Shown here piece by piece: positions 30,951 to 43,878 of a stretch of DNA of 64,000 nucleotides. The stretch is from Mortierella alpina (taxonomy: Eukaryota; Mortierellomycota; Mortierellomycetes; Mortierellales; Mortierellaceae), in contig JANATF010000004.1 in assembly GCA_029449245.1 (NCBI GenBank), forward strand, positions 124,001 to 188,000, written 5' to 3'. The notes beneath the pieces are model-generated. The model did not search any database. It saw only the letters and a list, made by a program, of their open reading frames with translations, and was not told the origin of the DNA. Position numbers and translations under genes: made by a program. The stretch's first letter is position 1, and every line of letters begins with the position of its first letter.

Positions 30951-33900
30951 CAACTCTTGGATAATCATGGATCGGCTTCTGGATAGGTGGAAAAAGAAAT
31001 GCATGCAACTTGTGGCATGGTGGTTATTGTTTCGATTGTTTGCATACGCGCCAAACCACAGGAGAGGTTTTTTTTTCTGTTCCAGCATTGAGGTCAATGC
31101 GTGTTGCGAACATCAACTGCACGCATCACCTTTGAACACCAGCGCGTTTGTGCCTTCCCGCAGACGGTCAGCACCAACACCAACACATCGTGCTCTTTGA
31201 AGCCTAACCCCATTGTCTCTTGATGTTTGTGCATGTATGCGGGACTGAAGGATCGGCAAGCGGACGTGACCAGAGTTTGTTTTGAATGGTATATGTATCG
31301 CGGAGTCTTACGAGACGTTAGGATTCAGCACAAAGAGAGAGATACATAGTTGTTTTCCCCAAAGATATGAAGGAAGGAAAGGGGGAAAGAAATGGGCCTG
31401 AGCATCCAAAGTGAAAGAGAGAGGCAGATTCTTTCCGCGCTATTATTTCTTCCGTCCTTTCCAACAAGTCGGTAACAGGCATCGACCTCCTCCCCCCTGC
31501 ATAGTCCGGTCGCAATTGTTTTATGACTCTTTTGAGCTCGGCACTGTTTGCTGCACCACTCTTCTCGGCGATTGGCGAGATGCGATAGATGGAAACTTTC
31601 CCTTCCCCCCCCCTTTGAATAGATAAGTGTCGACGAGCTCTTGCACAGAGTACAGTACGAGTTGTGATTTCAAACCACAAAAGCACAAAAGCACAAAAAA
31701 AAAAGGAAGGCGGACGCGGTGCGGCGGCGCGGGCACCAGAATTTTCAGCAACGTTTTATCACGAGCCATGGTCCACCGAACCATCCGTCGTCGGAAGACG
31801 CGTGCACGGGAGAAAAAGAAGGAAAAAGAGGACACAAGGTTACTACCGGAGCGCCGTTATCTAACCCGCACACAAGAGTCGAAAATGACAGTTCGAGAAC
31901 GCGCGATTGTGTTTAAAAAGTTCTTGTACCTCGAAAACCAATTGTTACGAGGTATTCCCATCCGAGAACTGTGGTGTGTATGTGGTCAAGTACTAGTCTA
32001 TGTGTCTGTGGTTGTGGGTATGTGTGCCAGTAGGCACCTATTCCCGAAAGCACAGCAGTGTGCCGATAAACCCATATTTCACCCCACGCCCGCAGGAAAA
32101 AAAAAAGAGAGTGCCGAAAAAGAGGAGCACGTTGTCCAGCATCGCGCTTTCTTATTCGACTGCACCCAAAAAAGAATCCAGGCATGCCATGCCTTGCGGT
32201 TTTTGAGGCGCATGACAATTGAACGAATCATTATACGTATGGTGGCCATTGAAAAAAAAAAGCGCTGTGCTTATTCCAGATGGCAAAAGGGTACATGCAC
32301 TTGGGTACTTGGCAAGTTCTTTGCAAGAGAGGGATCTACCAATGTAGTCTCAGAAAAAACGCGTCCCTTCAAAACCCCCTTCGAAACCCTCCTCCCCTCC
32401 CCTTCTTGTAGTGCTCTCATGAATTTTGGCCATCTTTATGCTAGATATCACTCAATGGGGTAGGCTAGGGAGCTCTCCATCACGAATCGCGCTAAAAATA
32501 CGCCTCAAGGCATGCTAACCTACTATCTCATTTTGCACAAATTACACCCATTGACCAGAACCTATTATGTCGTTTTTAAAAAAAAAGGCATACACTGTGT
32601 TATGGTGGCCTGAAAATGCCTGAGCAAGAACGAACGAATGGGATGAATCATTTGCTTTGCTTTGCTTGTTGCCGAAAGGAAAAAAAAAACTCTCTTGCAT
32701 GGGTCCAATGTCTATACTTGTCCCCCATGTGCATTAACAATTTTTTTTGCTGGCCACAACTGCATTGCTATGCACCACGCAGTCGTTGCTGTTATTGTTG
32801 TTATTGTTGTTGGTGTTGTTGGGCTGAGAGGGTTTCCAATAGGCCGATCAACAACAAGCATGCCCATGCGCCTTATTTTTCCGCAATTATTAATAGTATA
32901 CTTGAGGGCAAAGACCATTGAATCACAAACAGACGCTTGCGTGCCATTGCGCAAGGTCTATCATCTGTCTGCGGTACAAGCACACAATCTCAGGGCTGAA
33001 AAACTTTGGGCGAAACGAAAGAATAGGACCTAAAAGCCGAAGGAGAACATACTTCGCATTGTGTTATTCACCTTTTCGCTAACAATTGAGTTCATTGTGT
33101 TCAGACTTTCAATACCCAGCCTCATCTTTTCTTCTTTTTGCAAGATACCATATGCATGCAATGCGACAGAGAGACAGATAGAGATATAGAGCGATAGGAC
33201 GATCGAGGTCCGAAAAAACAAGTGGCAAGAAACATCATGAGCACTCAGCTTCCCAGTATTTTTTTTGTGTATATGATGCACAACTGTATGCAAAGCCTGC
33301 AAAACACAAGGAGGAAACGGCCCGCAGGATTGTCTTTCGTTTTTTTTGGAAGAAAAAAGAGGCGGAGGCGCGCCGCGCTCGAGCGTGAGGAATGGAGACG
33401 GCTACTACTATTCAATTTAGCCCATTATGTATTGATGCTCAAAAAAAACACTTTCCTCGCCCTGGATCGCTCTTGTGAGCGTGAGAAGCGATGGTGGGGA
33501 GTATACTATAGCTCAAAACAGACGCTAGGCTAAGTAATGTAGACTGACAGTAGAAGAGGGTTCGCATGGCCTATTTCCTAGTCGCTTCGGATTGCAAAAA
33601 AAAAAAGATTTGTACGACATGCGACGTGTCGTGAAGGACAAACGACGACGACGACTAAAAAAAATACCACAGCATACAACGCAAAGCATTCGTCTTTCCT
33701 TTCCTTTACGATCAATGAACTGAAAGTTCATTCCGGTCGCTGGGGTGCTAGATTACTATATCAATCGCCATTTATCTATCATTGTAGTACTATTGTTGTG
33801 GCCTGCAGCTCACTTTTTTTTTCTTCTGGAGCCATGCCTTCAGTGTGCGATGGGCAGGATATCTATTCGAAATTGCTTTTTGTTATGAGGTGGCCATTGC

Positions 33901-34262
33901 CTCCACCACGCATCTTGAAGCCACCTGTAAACTGTTTTGTTGGTGGGGCGAGGATGGCCCGACCGGCCCTGGGACTTGGCCCTTTGCAGGATGAAACGAG
34001 AGCAAATGCGGCTCGTGCACCCGCCGCTTGGTATTTGACAGGCAAATTTAGAGTTTCGGCTACACCATTAAGCAGCTCCATATATGCATGATACGTTAGC
34101 TTATCTGCCTGAAATTATCGAATGGTGTGCGCAAGATCGGGAAGGAAGGGGGCGATTCGTCTCTCTCACTTGAGTAAGGGGGTAGGTAAACCTTGGCAAC
34201 AGCGCAAAGGCGCGTCTTTTTTAATGCGTGTCAAAGGATGTGATGTCATTCAGTTTGCGGGA

Positions 34263-34278
34263 CCCGCTCTGGAGCGGG
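34263..34278. repeat. GC-rich perfect hairpin
   Basis: CCCGCTCTGGAGCGGG forms seven complementary bases on each side of a TG centre, the most GC-rich inverted repeat noticed in the gene-poor region. Confidence 0.45.
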
Positions 34279-37200
34279 AGAAGACAGCTGAAAGGGCTGA
34301 TAACAGGTACTAATGTCCTGCGCCAACAGGTCACGATCCATTGGTTTTAAAAGTTTTTGCATATATGCACCCTCAAGGAAGATTATGAAAACAAAAAAAA
34401 AAAAAAAGACCCATGGAATCAAGAAGAGCTCATATCTTGGCGTCAAACCCGTCGTCGTCTATTTTCCTATGTTTTTTTTTGTACCGGGTCAAAAAGAGTT
34501 CTCGGACAAGACCGCTTTGCGTTAGAGGGAAATCTTTCATTACGGCTGACGTGAGGCCACGAAGTGTGGACCTAGTCTAACAAGAAACGAAAGATGAGCA
34601 CTTTCTAGTGAAAAATGGGTATGAGCCGAGGCACTGACTGTGCTATACCTGTTTATCCTGTACCGAATCCTCACACTTCTGCCAGACACCAATAACCCGA
34701 GTGATTTTTTAGTTATCTAGTCGTCACGGAGATGGGCAGGACTCAACAAAAAGCGAGAGATAAAAATCGATGCCTACGTTCGACCAGCAGTTGCGCGTTT
34801 TTTTTCTTTTTTCCAACATCAAATTCCCATATTATGATCTCTTTGCTTCAGGATGTGTGGAAGCAGGAATGCACGAGACACATCGTTACGCTCCTTAGTT
34901 TCTATCCGTTATAACTTATGGTGCATCCACTCCTGAGAAGGCTCACGAATAAATAGAGTTGATCGGGAAGCGCTCTTGCAGAACCTTATCTTGATAACGA
35001 CGCCAGTTTGCATGTATCTCCATGGCCACAAAATAGGGTTCACGGTCCCGGGAAGGAAGGGAAAGAGAAAAAAGAGACCGGCTGTAAATCCAAGCTGGAT
35101 ATCGCCTTACGGTATGCCGTGATGAAAAGCACATGCATGGCGCTAGCTGGGTGAGCGTTTTGTGTTTTGTACACTTGCTAGGCCAAAACGTTAGTTGACG
35201 AGGCCCTGGCGGGCCAATACAACCACTGTGGAGGTTGAAGGTGATGTAATGTCCATAGTATCACGTACTGTATTGGTACACCTCGAACCATGAGCAATGC
35301 CCACGCTCAATTTGAGTATGTGGCCCGAACGCAGGTCATGCGCTTCCTACCAACAAGCACCCTCTCACCTTTTTTTTTTTTACTTTATCCATATTGGGCT
35401 TGATATGCAATCGGCAAGAACCCCGCTCGAATGTTTTTCTCGGACAATACCATCGGATTCTGTATCGTCGTGCTGCTGGTATCCGATTCTCAATCTGTTT
35501 TACCATATTCACGCGCAACTTCCTGTCTTTCCGTGTGTGCTATTCACCATTTATGCAAGAACTGGAGAAGTCTGCTGTTGTAGTCCTGCTGCAGTCAAGC
35601 ACCCTTTTTTTATGAACGCCAAACATTTGTGGGCATACATGCGTCAAGAGATTATCACGCCTCCTTGTTCGTTCAGCTATCGTTCTGAACAGACTGACAT
35701 TTGCTTACCTTGGTTCTGTCGTGTAACGAGCATGTGCCATCTAGGCGTGGACGATGGTGTGCCACGATGGTATCCTTGTGCTCCAAGTCGTGAAAAAAGG
35801 ACAGATGACCCGAAATGAACGCGCTGCGACGCATGAGACTGCATATGATGAATAAGGGTTCATAAGACTAGCCTTCGAGTACGACAGGAGGCTTGCTCAT
35901 GCAAATGCACAACAAATGTTACCCTCGCTTTTTTTTCTATATATTTTTCTTCCAGACCTTCCGTCCGTAGAACAATTCAAAAGACTGTTTGCAAGGACAA
36001 AAAAAAACAGTCAGTGATATCTCACACGACCCACAAGCATGTCTCAATAACAGAGCGGGTCCTGCGGAGATGCTTAGATGAAAGGTTGGCCTTCAGCAAC
36101 CTTTATCCGCCATTGGTATGATGTCAAAGGCAACTTTTAGCCCTTGTTCACAAGGAAAGAGTCCTACGCCAAATACGCCTTTGCGTAATAGAGAAAGGAT
36201 GGAGTCCCTCCCCCTTTTTTCGTCTTTTCTCAACTTTTGCACACCCACTAAGGAAACACACAACACGTTCTCTGACAATGCGCAGGGGCGTCATCTATGA
36301 AGGCGAGAACGTACTGAAAGACCCTCGTTTTTATTTGGCCTTTTGCTATCTTGCTATCTTGCTTCATTTCACCGCGGGGGCCTTGTTTTTGCTGTTTGAG
36401 GAAGGAAAAAAAAGGATCTCGTGTACTCTTCAACGATCGATGATTGGGAAATGAAGCGAGAGCGGCGGGTAATGAATCGACGGAAGCAACAATAAAAAAC
36501 AAGAACTTTCCCGCTGTTTATAAAAACTGCGGCACCTCTATCCGATGGATGTCTGCGGAGTGCAGAAGTTGTTCATTGCTATCTATCTGTCGGCTGAACC
36601 CAGAATAGGAATGTTCACCAGTTTTTTTTTGTGTTATGTCAAGAATGAGAGAGGGGTCCATGCTTCTCCGCAGACAAAAAAGAGGCGCGACGGCGTATTA
36701 AAAATAGCCCCGCACAGTCATATCAGTGGCAAATGAAGGTTGGGTAGCGCAAGGCTCTATTACCGTGGCACAATTGCGTGGAGCCTGGCTGACTCGAGGC
36801 TTTCCCGTTGGTATGGTCGAGTTTTTTTAGCGCAAACAATAACAAAAAAAACGCGATCGTTCACTCGGCTTCTGTGTTTTCGCGGCACAGCCCAGCCACT
36901 TGAGAGCGGTGAGTAAAACGGCACGCTACAGCCGTTTCAACGCGATGGGCTTGTCTGGACAGAAGAGGCAAAGAGGGAGGCGAGTGGACAGGACCAAAGA
37001 AAATAAAATAACAGTGGTCTTGGCGCCAGTGCTAAGCTGTTTTGGGGTGAGAACCTCATAGGACAGAGTTGCATATATAGAGCGAACCCTTGTTATCAAC
37101 ACTGCTTCACCTCAAAAAAAAAAAAAAAAAAAAAAACACAGCAGAGCTGCAACGCGCGGTGCTGGGAGCAGGCGTCAACCTTGTCTTCGTGCAATGAAGG

Positions 37201-39180
37201 AAAAGTAAACCGCCCCAATAGATATTTTGAATAATATACTTTGGCCTTGTCGGCTCGGACAGTGAGACCAAAAAAAAAAAAAAAGACTACCATCGTCGTT
37301 GGTAACGTAAGGCGCGACTTAAAACGTCTCACAATGATTAATCGAACTTATCGATTGAAACATCCACTTGTGGTTCGATCCCCAGTTGAATACGCTGTGC
37401 AGGCTAGGATCTAGCAACGCGAATGGTGGAAAAATAGTCCGAACACTGCGCTTTTATATTGTTTGGGCTTGAGCTCAGCTTGAACTGCAGCTTGCTCGAC
37501 AATCTACCATTTGGGAACCATGCAAAGCGTGTGACAACCATGCATCGTTTCCCCAACAAAAACAAAAACAAGGCTTACCCTACGCGAAGAGACGATCCAT
37601 GGCCGCTAGTTTCTATATGTGCATATTGGCCCATTTTTCTCTCAGGCGCTACTGTGCGAGCATGGTGGGGCAAAAAAAAGGATTGTCCGGGCCCAGCTGA
37701 TGAGCACGGTGCTCCATTTCGTTCTTCTCTGTTTGTTCAATGGCGATATTGTAAATGGGTTCTTTGTGACCAAGTACACTGCTCAAGGATAAGAGCGGAC
37801 AATCCTTTTTTTCCCTTCTTTTGGAAACTGGGTGACCATTGGCAATACAACTGGCTGCGTGGCACATGAAGATGGGCTAAAGGAGAGCAGCAGATGGGTG
37901 TGGTTCAAATGGCGCGTTCTCCCGCGTTGTTCATTGAACCTACTGCTTATCACACGCGGTTGGTTGGGACTGGAGTGGCAACACCCATCCTCGTGACCCC
38001 GAACCTGGAAGCGCTTGATAACTTTGAAATCCAATGATCTAGCCCATTAGGAATGCATTGGGTGGGTGTATGCCTCGAGAAGACGTATTCAACAATTGAG
38101 TGGCAGTCATCTGTAACCTGTTAGTGGTGGCCAGCAGTCGCATTTGAAGCGACAGACGGAGAGACAGGCAGAAAGAGCGAGAGAGAGGAAAAGACCCAGG
38201 ATAAAGGAGAACAGGCCCGCCCTAACGCTGTCTGGGCACGAGATCGTTTGTGCTCATGTACGGTTGGGTTGGCGACTTTTTTCCTCTTTTTCTTTTGGTT
38301 TTTAGTGAGCAAGTGTAATAGTGTCATCGCGGCCGATGTGACTTGTGGACGGGAATGCTGTTTGTGGCACCAAAGGTCGTCTGCATCTTGGGCAGAGACT
38401 AGTCTACGATGGAGCCCTCTTTTGGAATCTCTTGGAGTCATAGCATCCGAGCAAGCATGAGGTGCTTGCACTTAGGGAAAAATAACGTAAATCGGGACAG
38501 AGCTGAGGACATAACAGCCTATCGCTTTGTTGTGCATGCGTTTGCGCAACAACGCAAGAGAAGCAGCTGGCAAAAATAAGGCATAGCTGCCGTGTCTGTT
38601 GAAGGAGGATGTTGGACGTCACCGAGGCACCAGCACCATGTGCAAACATGCCCGTCCCACTCCGTAAACTCGAGGGTGTGACCTGCCGGGCCAGAGGAAC
38701 CCAATTGCCTGTTTGCCATCGCCGTTCTTATTCCGCTCTGTTCCACAGCGCTGCAGGATGGGTACGAGCGGGTGGGGTGTGGGACTCTTAGCGAGTGAGC
38801 GCGCAGGTCCGTAAGCGAGTGCTTGAGGTGCAAGGTTGCACAGGCGCTCTCAGGACCCGCTGGAGAGGGCAAGATAGTTTAGGCAGTTTGCCTGTTCCCT
38901 CACACAGGCCCCTATTCAGTCTTGCTATTCAGTCCCTCGCATGCTCTTGATTGAATCGGTCCTATTCAGTCGTGCATGGACACGAACCTTGCGCGCTGTC
39001 CCACTCCCCAAGCAGGCATAGGCATACGCATGGGCAATTGCCTGCCTTTTGTTTTCAGAGGTCGCATTGACACCAGGGGCTGCGATTGTACCTGTTGTCT
39101 GCCTGGCCATGGCAAGAGGCCATTCAGTTGCAGTGTCGCACATTGAGTACCATCGAGCCGCATTTCGCATTTATTTAAAC

Positions 39181-41152
39181 AGGCCCACCATCCTCTCGAC
39201 CGTCGACAGTTTTTTTTTTATCTCTCTTGTCTCTTCTTTTCTTTTCTCTTTCCTTTCCTTCGTTCCTTCCTTTTGCTCATTCTTTCTCTCACTCTCATCC
39301 CTATCATTCCTGGTCGACTGTCTCTCTCTATCATCGACACATCCCTCGAGCCATAGTCATCCTCATAGCACACAGACCATATCTGCAGCGACTCGTTTCC
39401 CATCGTCCTCCTCGCCCGCAGCAAGCAACGCAGCGAACGCAGCGAACGCAGCGAGCCAGCTCTCCACACACTACTGCACCGCTGCACAGCACGCCATCTT
39501 CCCCGCATCCCCCGCCCAAGTTGTGCAAGCATCTTGTGTGCTGCATCCGGTGCATCCAGTGCAGCTGAAACACCGCCGCCAACCGCACATCCCTCTTGAA
39601 CCTGTGTTCCCCAAGCTCTCATCTCTCACGGCACCGTGCAGCTGCCCGTACTGTACATCACCGCTCGGCTCAGTGCCACTTTGGCTCAGCTCAGCTCCAG
39701 CTCAATAGCTCAATTCACTTCTGCAGACTCGGCGTCGTTTTCTCCAGAACCCTCTGGCGCAACTTTCCTGTCCTTTTTTTTTTTTTTTTCTTTCTTTCTC
39801 GGCATCATTTGTTCCTCTCGGTCTCCCTTTGGTACGTCCACCTTCCGCACCCTTGTCCTGGGTCATTAAAGTTCTTCCTTGTGCACTGGCTGCATATTTT
39901 CCGCCAGAGCGCAGAGCAATTCTAGCCCAAGGCCAGCAAAGATAACGGTAAGCTAAATCCATGCCGTGCATTCAATTTTCCTCTTCCCTCTTCCATGTCT
40001 TTCCTTTTTTCATTTTCTGCTCGCATTGGGCAGCGGGCACTATCGCACAAGGCAGCGCCCATGGGGGCAGCGCATTCCCTAGCTTATGTGAGAGGACATT
40101 TCCCTTGGTTGCGGTATAATCTGTGCACCCAATCGCTTTACGACCCACGAGGTACTAGCCAGACACGTTAACGGGTCTATTCGTCGCTTCGGCACGCTGC
40201 AGCATTGAAATTGGATGTTTTCCTCTCTCTACAGCCAATTGCTCTTGCACAACCTGAAGAACACTCTCGTCGCTGCACACATTTCTCGTTCTCTACGAGC
40301 CCTACTACCTCTGGCTGCTCAGTGGCTTTCGATCGGTACCCATCTCGCTGCCGTGAGCCGCCTCTCTGTGTAGCCCACCCTCATCCATTGCTTGTGTCTC
40401 CGTCTTGGCGTGATTTTCTTTTTTTCCCCCCCCAGGCCGCCCACTTCTTGCCTTCCGCCACTCTGCAGTGCGCCCTTTTGCCTGCATTCCCTTTTCTTTC
40501 TTTTTCTTTTTCTTTTTCTTTTTCCTTGTGCTCATCCAGTTCTCTTTCTTGTGCCCGCGTGCAAAATTTACCTGCGTCATGGTACTCTCGTCTCTGTGCT
40601 CAACCCAATGCTCCTTCCATCACATACGGTTCTTCTGAAGAACATCAAAAGGCAAACCCAACCGATCGCCTTTTCCCAGCTCTCATGCTCATGCCTGATT
40701 CTCCCATCCCTCCATGTACCACGTTCTCTCTCTCTCTCACACACCTTTCTTCCACAGCCCCAGCATGTCCTGCGCGTTTGTGTTTCGCTGACTCGTTCGC
40801 CTGGAACTTGCTTACGCTTGCTTTCTTCACTTTTTCGTCGTTCTCTTCTTTTCTCCCTATTCACATATAAACCTCCTCTTTTTGTTTGAGTTCCATCCTC
40901 TCGTCCTGTGCTCTTGTATCATTTCCTTTTCTCCTGTCCAACTCAGCCATCCCCCACTGACCGTTACACCTGTCTCTCCTGCTGCTCCAACAGATATCCT
41001 AAAAAAAGGAGGGAGTTCCTCCGAATCTTACTGTCATATCCTTGAGCAGTTGTCACAACTCAATTCAGGTCCTCTGTGCCTTTTCGCCGCCTCCATCTAG
41101 CGTGGCACACCTTCCCTTGAAGCCGGAAACAAAAAAGATTATTTACTTCAAT
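39181..41152 (+). other. Pyrimidine-rich leader upstream of the Msn2-like gene
   Basis: Nearly 2 kb strongly biased to C and T on the plus strand (for example 39209-39320 and 40480-40560), ending at the transcription-factor ATG. In-frame stops and lack of motifs argue against coding. Such tracts are typical of fungal promoters and long 5' untranslated leaders; short upstream ATGs occur. Tandem GCAGCGAAC units lie near 39428-39452. Confidence 0.5.
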
Positions 41153-41358
41153 ATGGCGTTCAACGAAAGTCGAGAGCCATCCATGACCACCGCTACAAAC
41201 GTCGTACCTACGGTTTCAACACTTTCCGCCTCGCCGCTGTTTTACCGCTCACTATCGGCGCCATCCCATATGCAGCCTTCTGAACTCAGCCAAAATGGGC
41301 TAATGCCTGGACAGATGGTGACCAGCCTGAACCATGATTATTATTGTCAGCCATCGCC

Positions 41359-41397
<39 letters not shown>

Positions 41398-42898
41398 CCC
41401 GTACCACCATAACCCAACACCAATGACCCATTCTCACAGTCAACAACATCAACAAGGGTTTGCTGCCGAGGCACAGTTCTATGTGCCCCATACATTCCCG
41501 CTGAACCACGCCCAGAGTGGATTGCCCATCTCCTACCTCGCGAACAATAACCATGCCAACAATAACAGCCATAACAACAACAGTAACAACAACAACAACA
41601 ACAACAACAACAATAACGGCAACAATACTCTCCACTACACCTATCAAACACCCGTCCATCCTTTCCAGATGGATGTCCTTACCGCGTCTCAGAACAGCCC
41701 CGACGCCACGTTGGCCTCACCCGCAAGAATCAAGTATGGTTTCCCGACGAGCGATTCATTCCCATTCCATGCGGCGAATATGAACAACATGCCTCAAATG
41801 ACGAGCACGGCTACGACGACGACGACGACGCAAGACATGGATGACGTTCAGGCCAACGCTTCCATCAGCTACTCACCTTCCTCCTCGTCCTTGGATGGTT
41901 CAAGTCCAACGTTCCAGGGCTCATTCGGGTCCTCGTTTGCGATGCGATCCGCTGGCAGGGTCCACTCTTTGCCCTTTAGCGAGAACCACTTGTCGAGATT
42001 CGATCTGTCAGAAGACTATATAGAATGTGCCTTTCCTCGCCATGCATCTCAGGGGTCACTCTGCTTGGATACACAATCACACGAACTGTTGGAGGCCCCC
42101 TTGCCCATGAATGGTGGAGCCCCGGGTGTTGCACAGTATCCATACTCGCATCCTCACTTGGACTTGGACTTTGCGGGCACGGCCATGGCCCCCTCGTTAT
42201 CATCGTCCTCGATCTCGTCTGATTCATCCTTGCCATCGCCCAACGATATCAGTGGTAGTCTTAGTGGTAATACCAAGCAGACGTGTGGTGTAACGACCCC
42301 TGCCGCTGGCAAGCCCAAGCTGCGCCGCGCCTCAACGGCCCTGGAATCACCCGGCAGACTGTTTACATGCATCTATGACGATTGTGGCAAGCTGTTCAAG
42401 CGCTCAGAGCATCTGAAACGCCACGTGCGATCGGTCCATACTCTGGAAAAACGTAAGTTGGTGAATGTTGTTGTGTATAGTTGTTGTTGATGCTTTCTTT
42501 GTGTTCCTGGCCCCTTGCATGCCCATTGCTCTTTCTTTTTTTTTTTTTTTACCACATCAAAACATCCCGACCCTGGTTTTCTTCTATCTCTTTTGGGCCT
42601 ACAGGAAGGGTCCGCTATCCCACGGATGTCGCGACCGTGTGGTTATGATTGAGTGATTTTCTTATTGTTTTGGAACTTGTACTCACCGTTTTTTTTTTAT
42701 TCCCTCCCCCCTTTTGCTGCGCGCTTCCCAATCAATTACACCATTACCCTTCCATTAGCTTATATATGTCCTGTCGACAGTTGTCCCAAGAGGTTTTCGC
42801 GGAGTGACAATCTCAATCAGCACATCCGGGTGCATCGTCCCGAGAAGGAGAGGTCGGCCTCGAAACAGTCGTTCTCAAGCTTCACGCCTTTCCTCTAG
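41153..42898 (+). CDS. C2H2 zinc-finger transcription factor, Msn2/Msn4-like
   Basis: Predicted nuclear transcription factor. Two exons, 41153-42452 and 42759-42898, joined in phase 1, giving 479 residues. Two C-terminal C2H2 fingers carry the same recognition-helix pattern as yeast Msn2/Msn4: RSEHLKRH and RSDNLNQH. Ligands: C406, C411, H424, H429 and C437, C442, H455, H459. The intron splits the linker TLEKPY exactly between the fingers. The long N-terminus contains a pure Gln tract (about 12), an Asn-rich tract, and a Ser-rich activation-type region (SLSSSSISSDSSLPSPND). From known family behaviour it should bind AGGGG-type stress elements. The ATG at 41153 is used because upstream sequence is leader-like. 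It has the largest upstream non-coding region in the window. Confidence 0.92.
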
Positions 42899-43878
42899 AC
42901 CCACCTCGCAGCTGGAAGTGTTCCGCCGTTTTTTTTTTGTTCTCGGAAAGTGATGCAAGAACATTCAGGTTCAAGGGGACAAGAAAAAGTCTATCTCGAC
43001 TAGCCTCAACTCTCGGGCATGGTCCCAACTCAACCGTCTCTTGGTCAAACGTGGGCAAGCAGAAAGCGAAAAACACAAACATAGTCTGTGAGTCGTGGCT
43101 CGCAGGAAACGTGCTTCGTGAAACCCGACGCAAAATGGGGGGTAAGAGTAGAGTTAGGGTAAAAGAGGGGGGGGGGGGTGTGTGCGCAAGGCGTAAGTCA
43201 CTCGTTTTGCTTCTCACTCACTCAACTCACTCACCCATTCTCACTCACTCACTCTCTGCCTCGGTCGCTCTTGTCCCTCTTATCCTCATGTTTGCTTTTG
43301 TGCTCCATACCTTTCACCTTGTATAATGTCAATGCTGTTGTACCCGCCCTATATTCTCTGCCAATACTCTATATCAATATACCCTCCCACCCCTGCGCCG
43401 TTCCTTTTTTTTTGTCTGCTGTAGCACACTTCAAGTCAATGTATATTTATCTTTTTTTCCATACCTTTGCTTCCGAGGCCCCAATCCTCCAAGCCGTACG
43501 TTTGCTTTGCGAACAAATAAAAACTATACTTTCAATGCTGTCAGCTCCAAAGGAAAGTGAGGAGCGCGCACTACAATCGACTTCAGCATCAATTTTGTGA
43601 CAAATTATCGTCGATTCTCACCTCCGCGTTTTTTCTGCTTTCGAAATGAGTGGTCCCTGGTCGTCTCCCGCCTACGGAACTCGCGCCGCCTATGGGGAGG
43701 GTGGGAGGTTTTTTTTAAAGAACTTTTATTAATATACATTTGAGAAAAAAAAAGAAGTGATGATACAAATTGCCTCACGGTGTGTTGCACGACTGTGAAC
43801 AACGGGATACTTATATAAGTTAATGAGCTTGCACACCGTCCATTTGCTGCAAGGGTCCGTTTCGTTACTAGGCGGGGT
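42899..43878. other. Convergent intergenic region
   Basis: 980 bp between the zinc-finger gene (+) and the TFIIB-like gene (-). Contains a G-run near 43168-43177, CTCA-type repeats near 43215-43255 and A/T-rich 3' untranslated sequence. No gene seen. Confidence 0.55.

Larger units (their letters stand above)
30768..39180. other. Gene-poor region, about 8.4 kb
   Basis: No recognisable protein, tRNA, rRNA or complete transposon seen on either strand. Open frames up to 278 codons (near 31627-32463) are basic, low complexity and without motif or sensible splice pattern. There are many A- and T-runs (for example 22 A at about 37114-37135), which would suit promoters, untranslated RNA or decayed sequence. 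Two notable hairpins are listed separately. The stretch lies upstream of the Msn2-like regulator. Confidence 0.55.

Noticed and set aside
31627-32463. 278-codon open frame in the gene-poor region
   Set aside because: Basic, low-complexity sequence arising from A-rich DNA, no motif, no family resemblance and no splice pattern typical of the neighbouring genes.
35297-35818. 173-codon Cys-rich open frame
   Set aside because: The start is not a signal peptide, the cysteines follow no pattern, and nothing suggests selection; likely chance.
37300-37395. Possible second tRNA (segment with TGGTTCGATCCCC)
   Set aside because: The T stem does not pair, position 33 of the candidate anticodon loop is not T, and no acceptor stem can be formed.
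39049-41149. Several 90-220 codon frames in the pyrimidine-rich leader
   Set aside because: They consist of Ser/Phe/Leu/Pro from CT-rich DNA and overlap in all frames.
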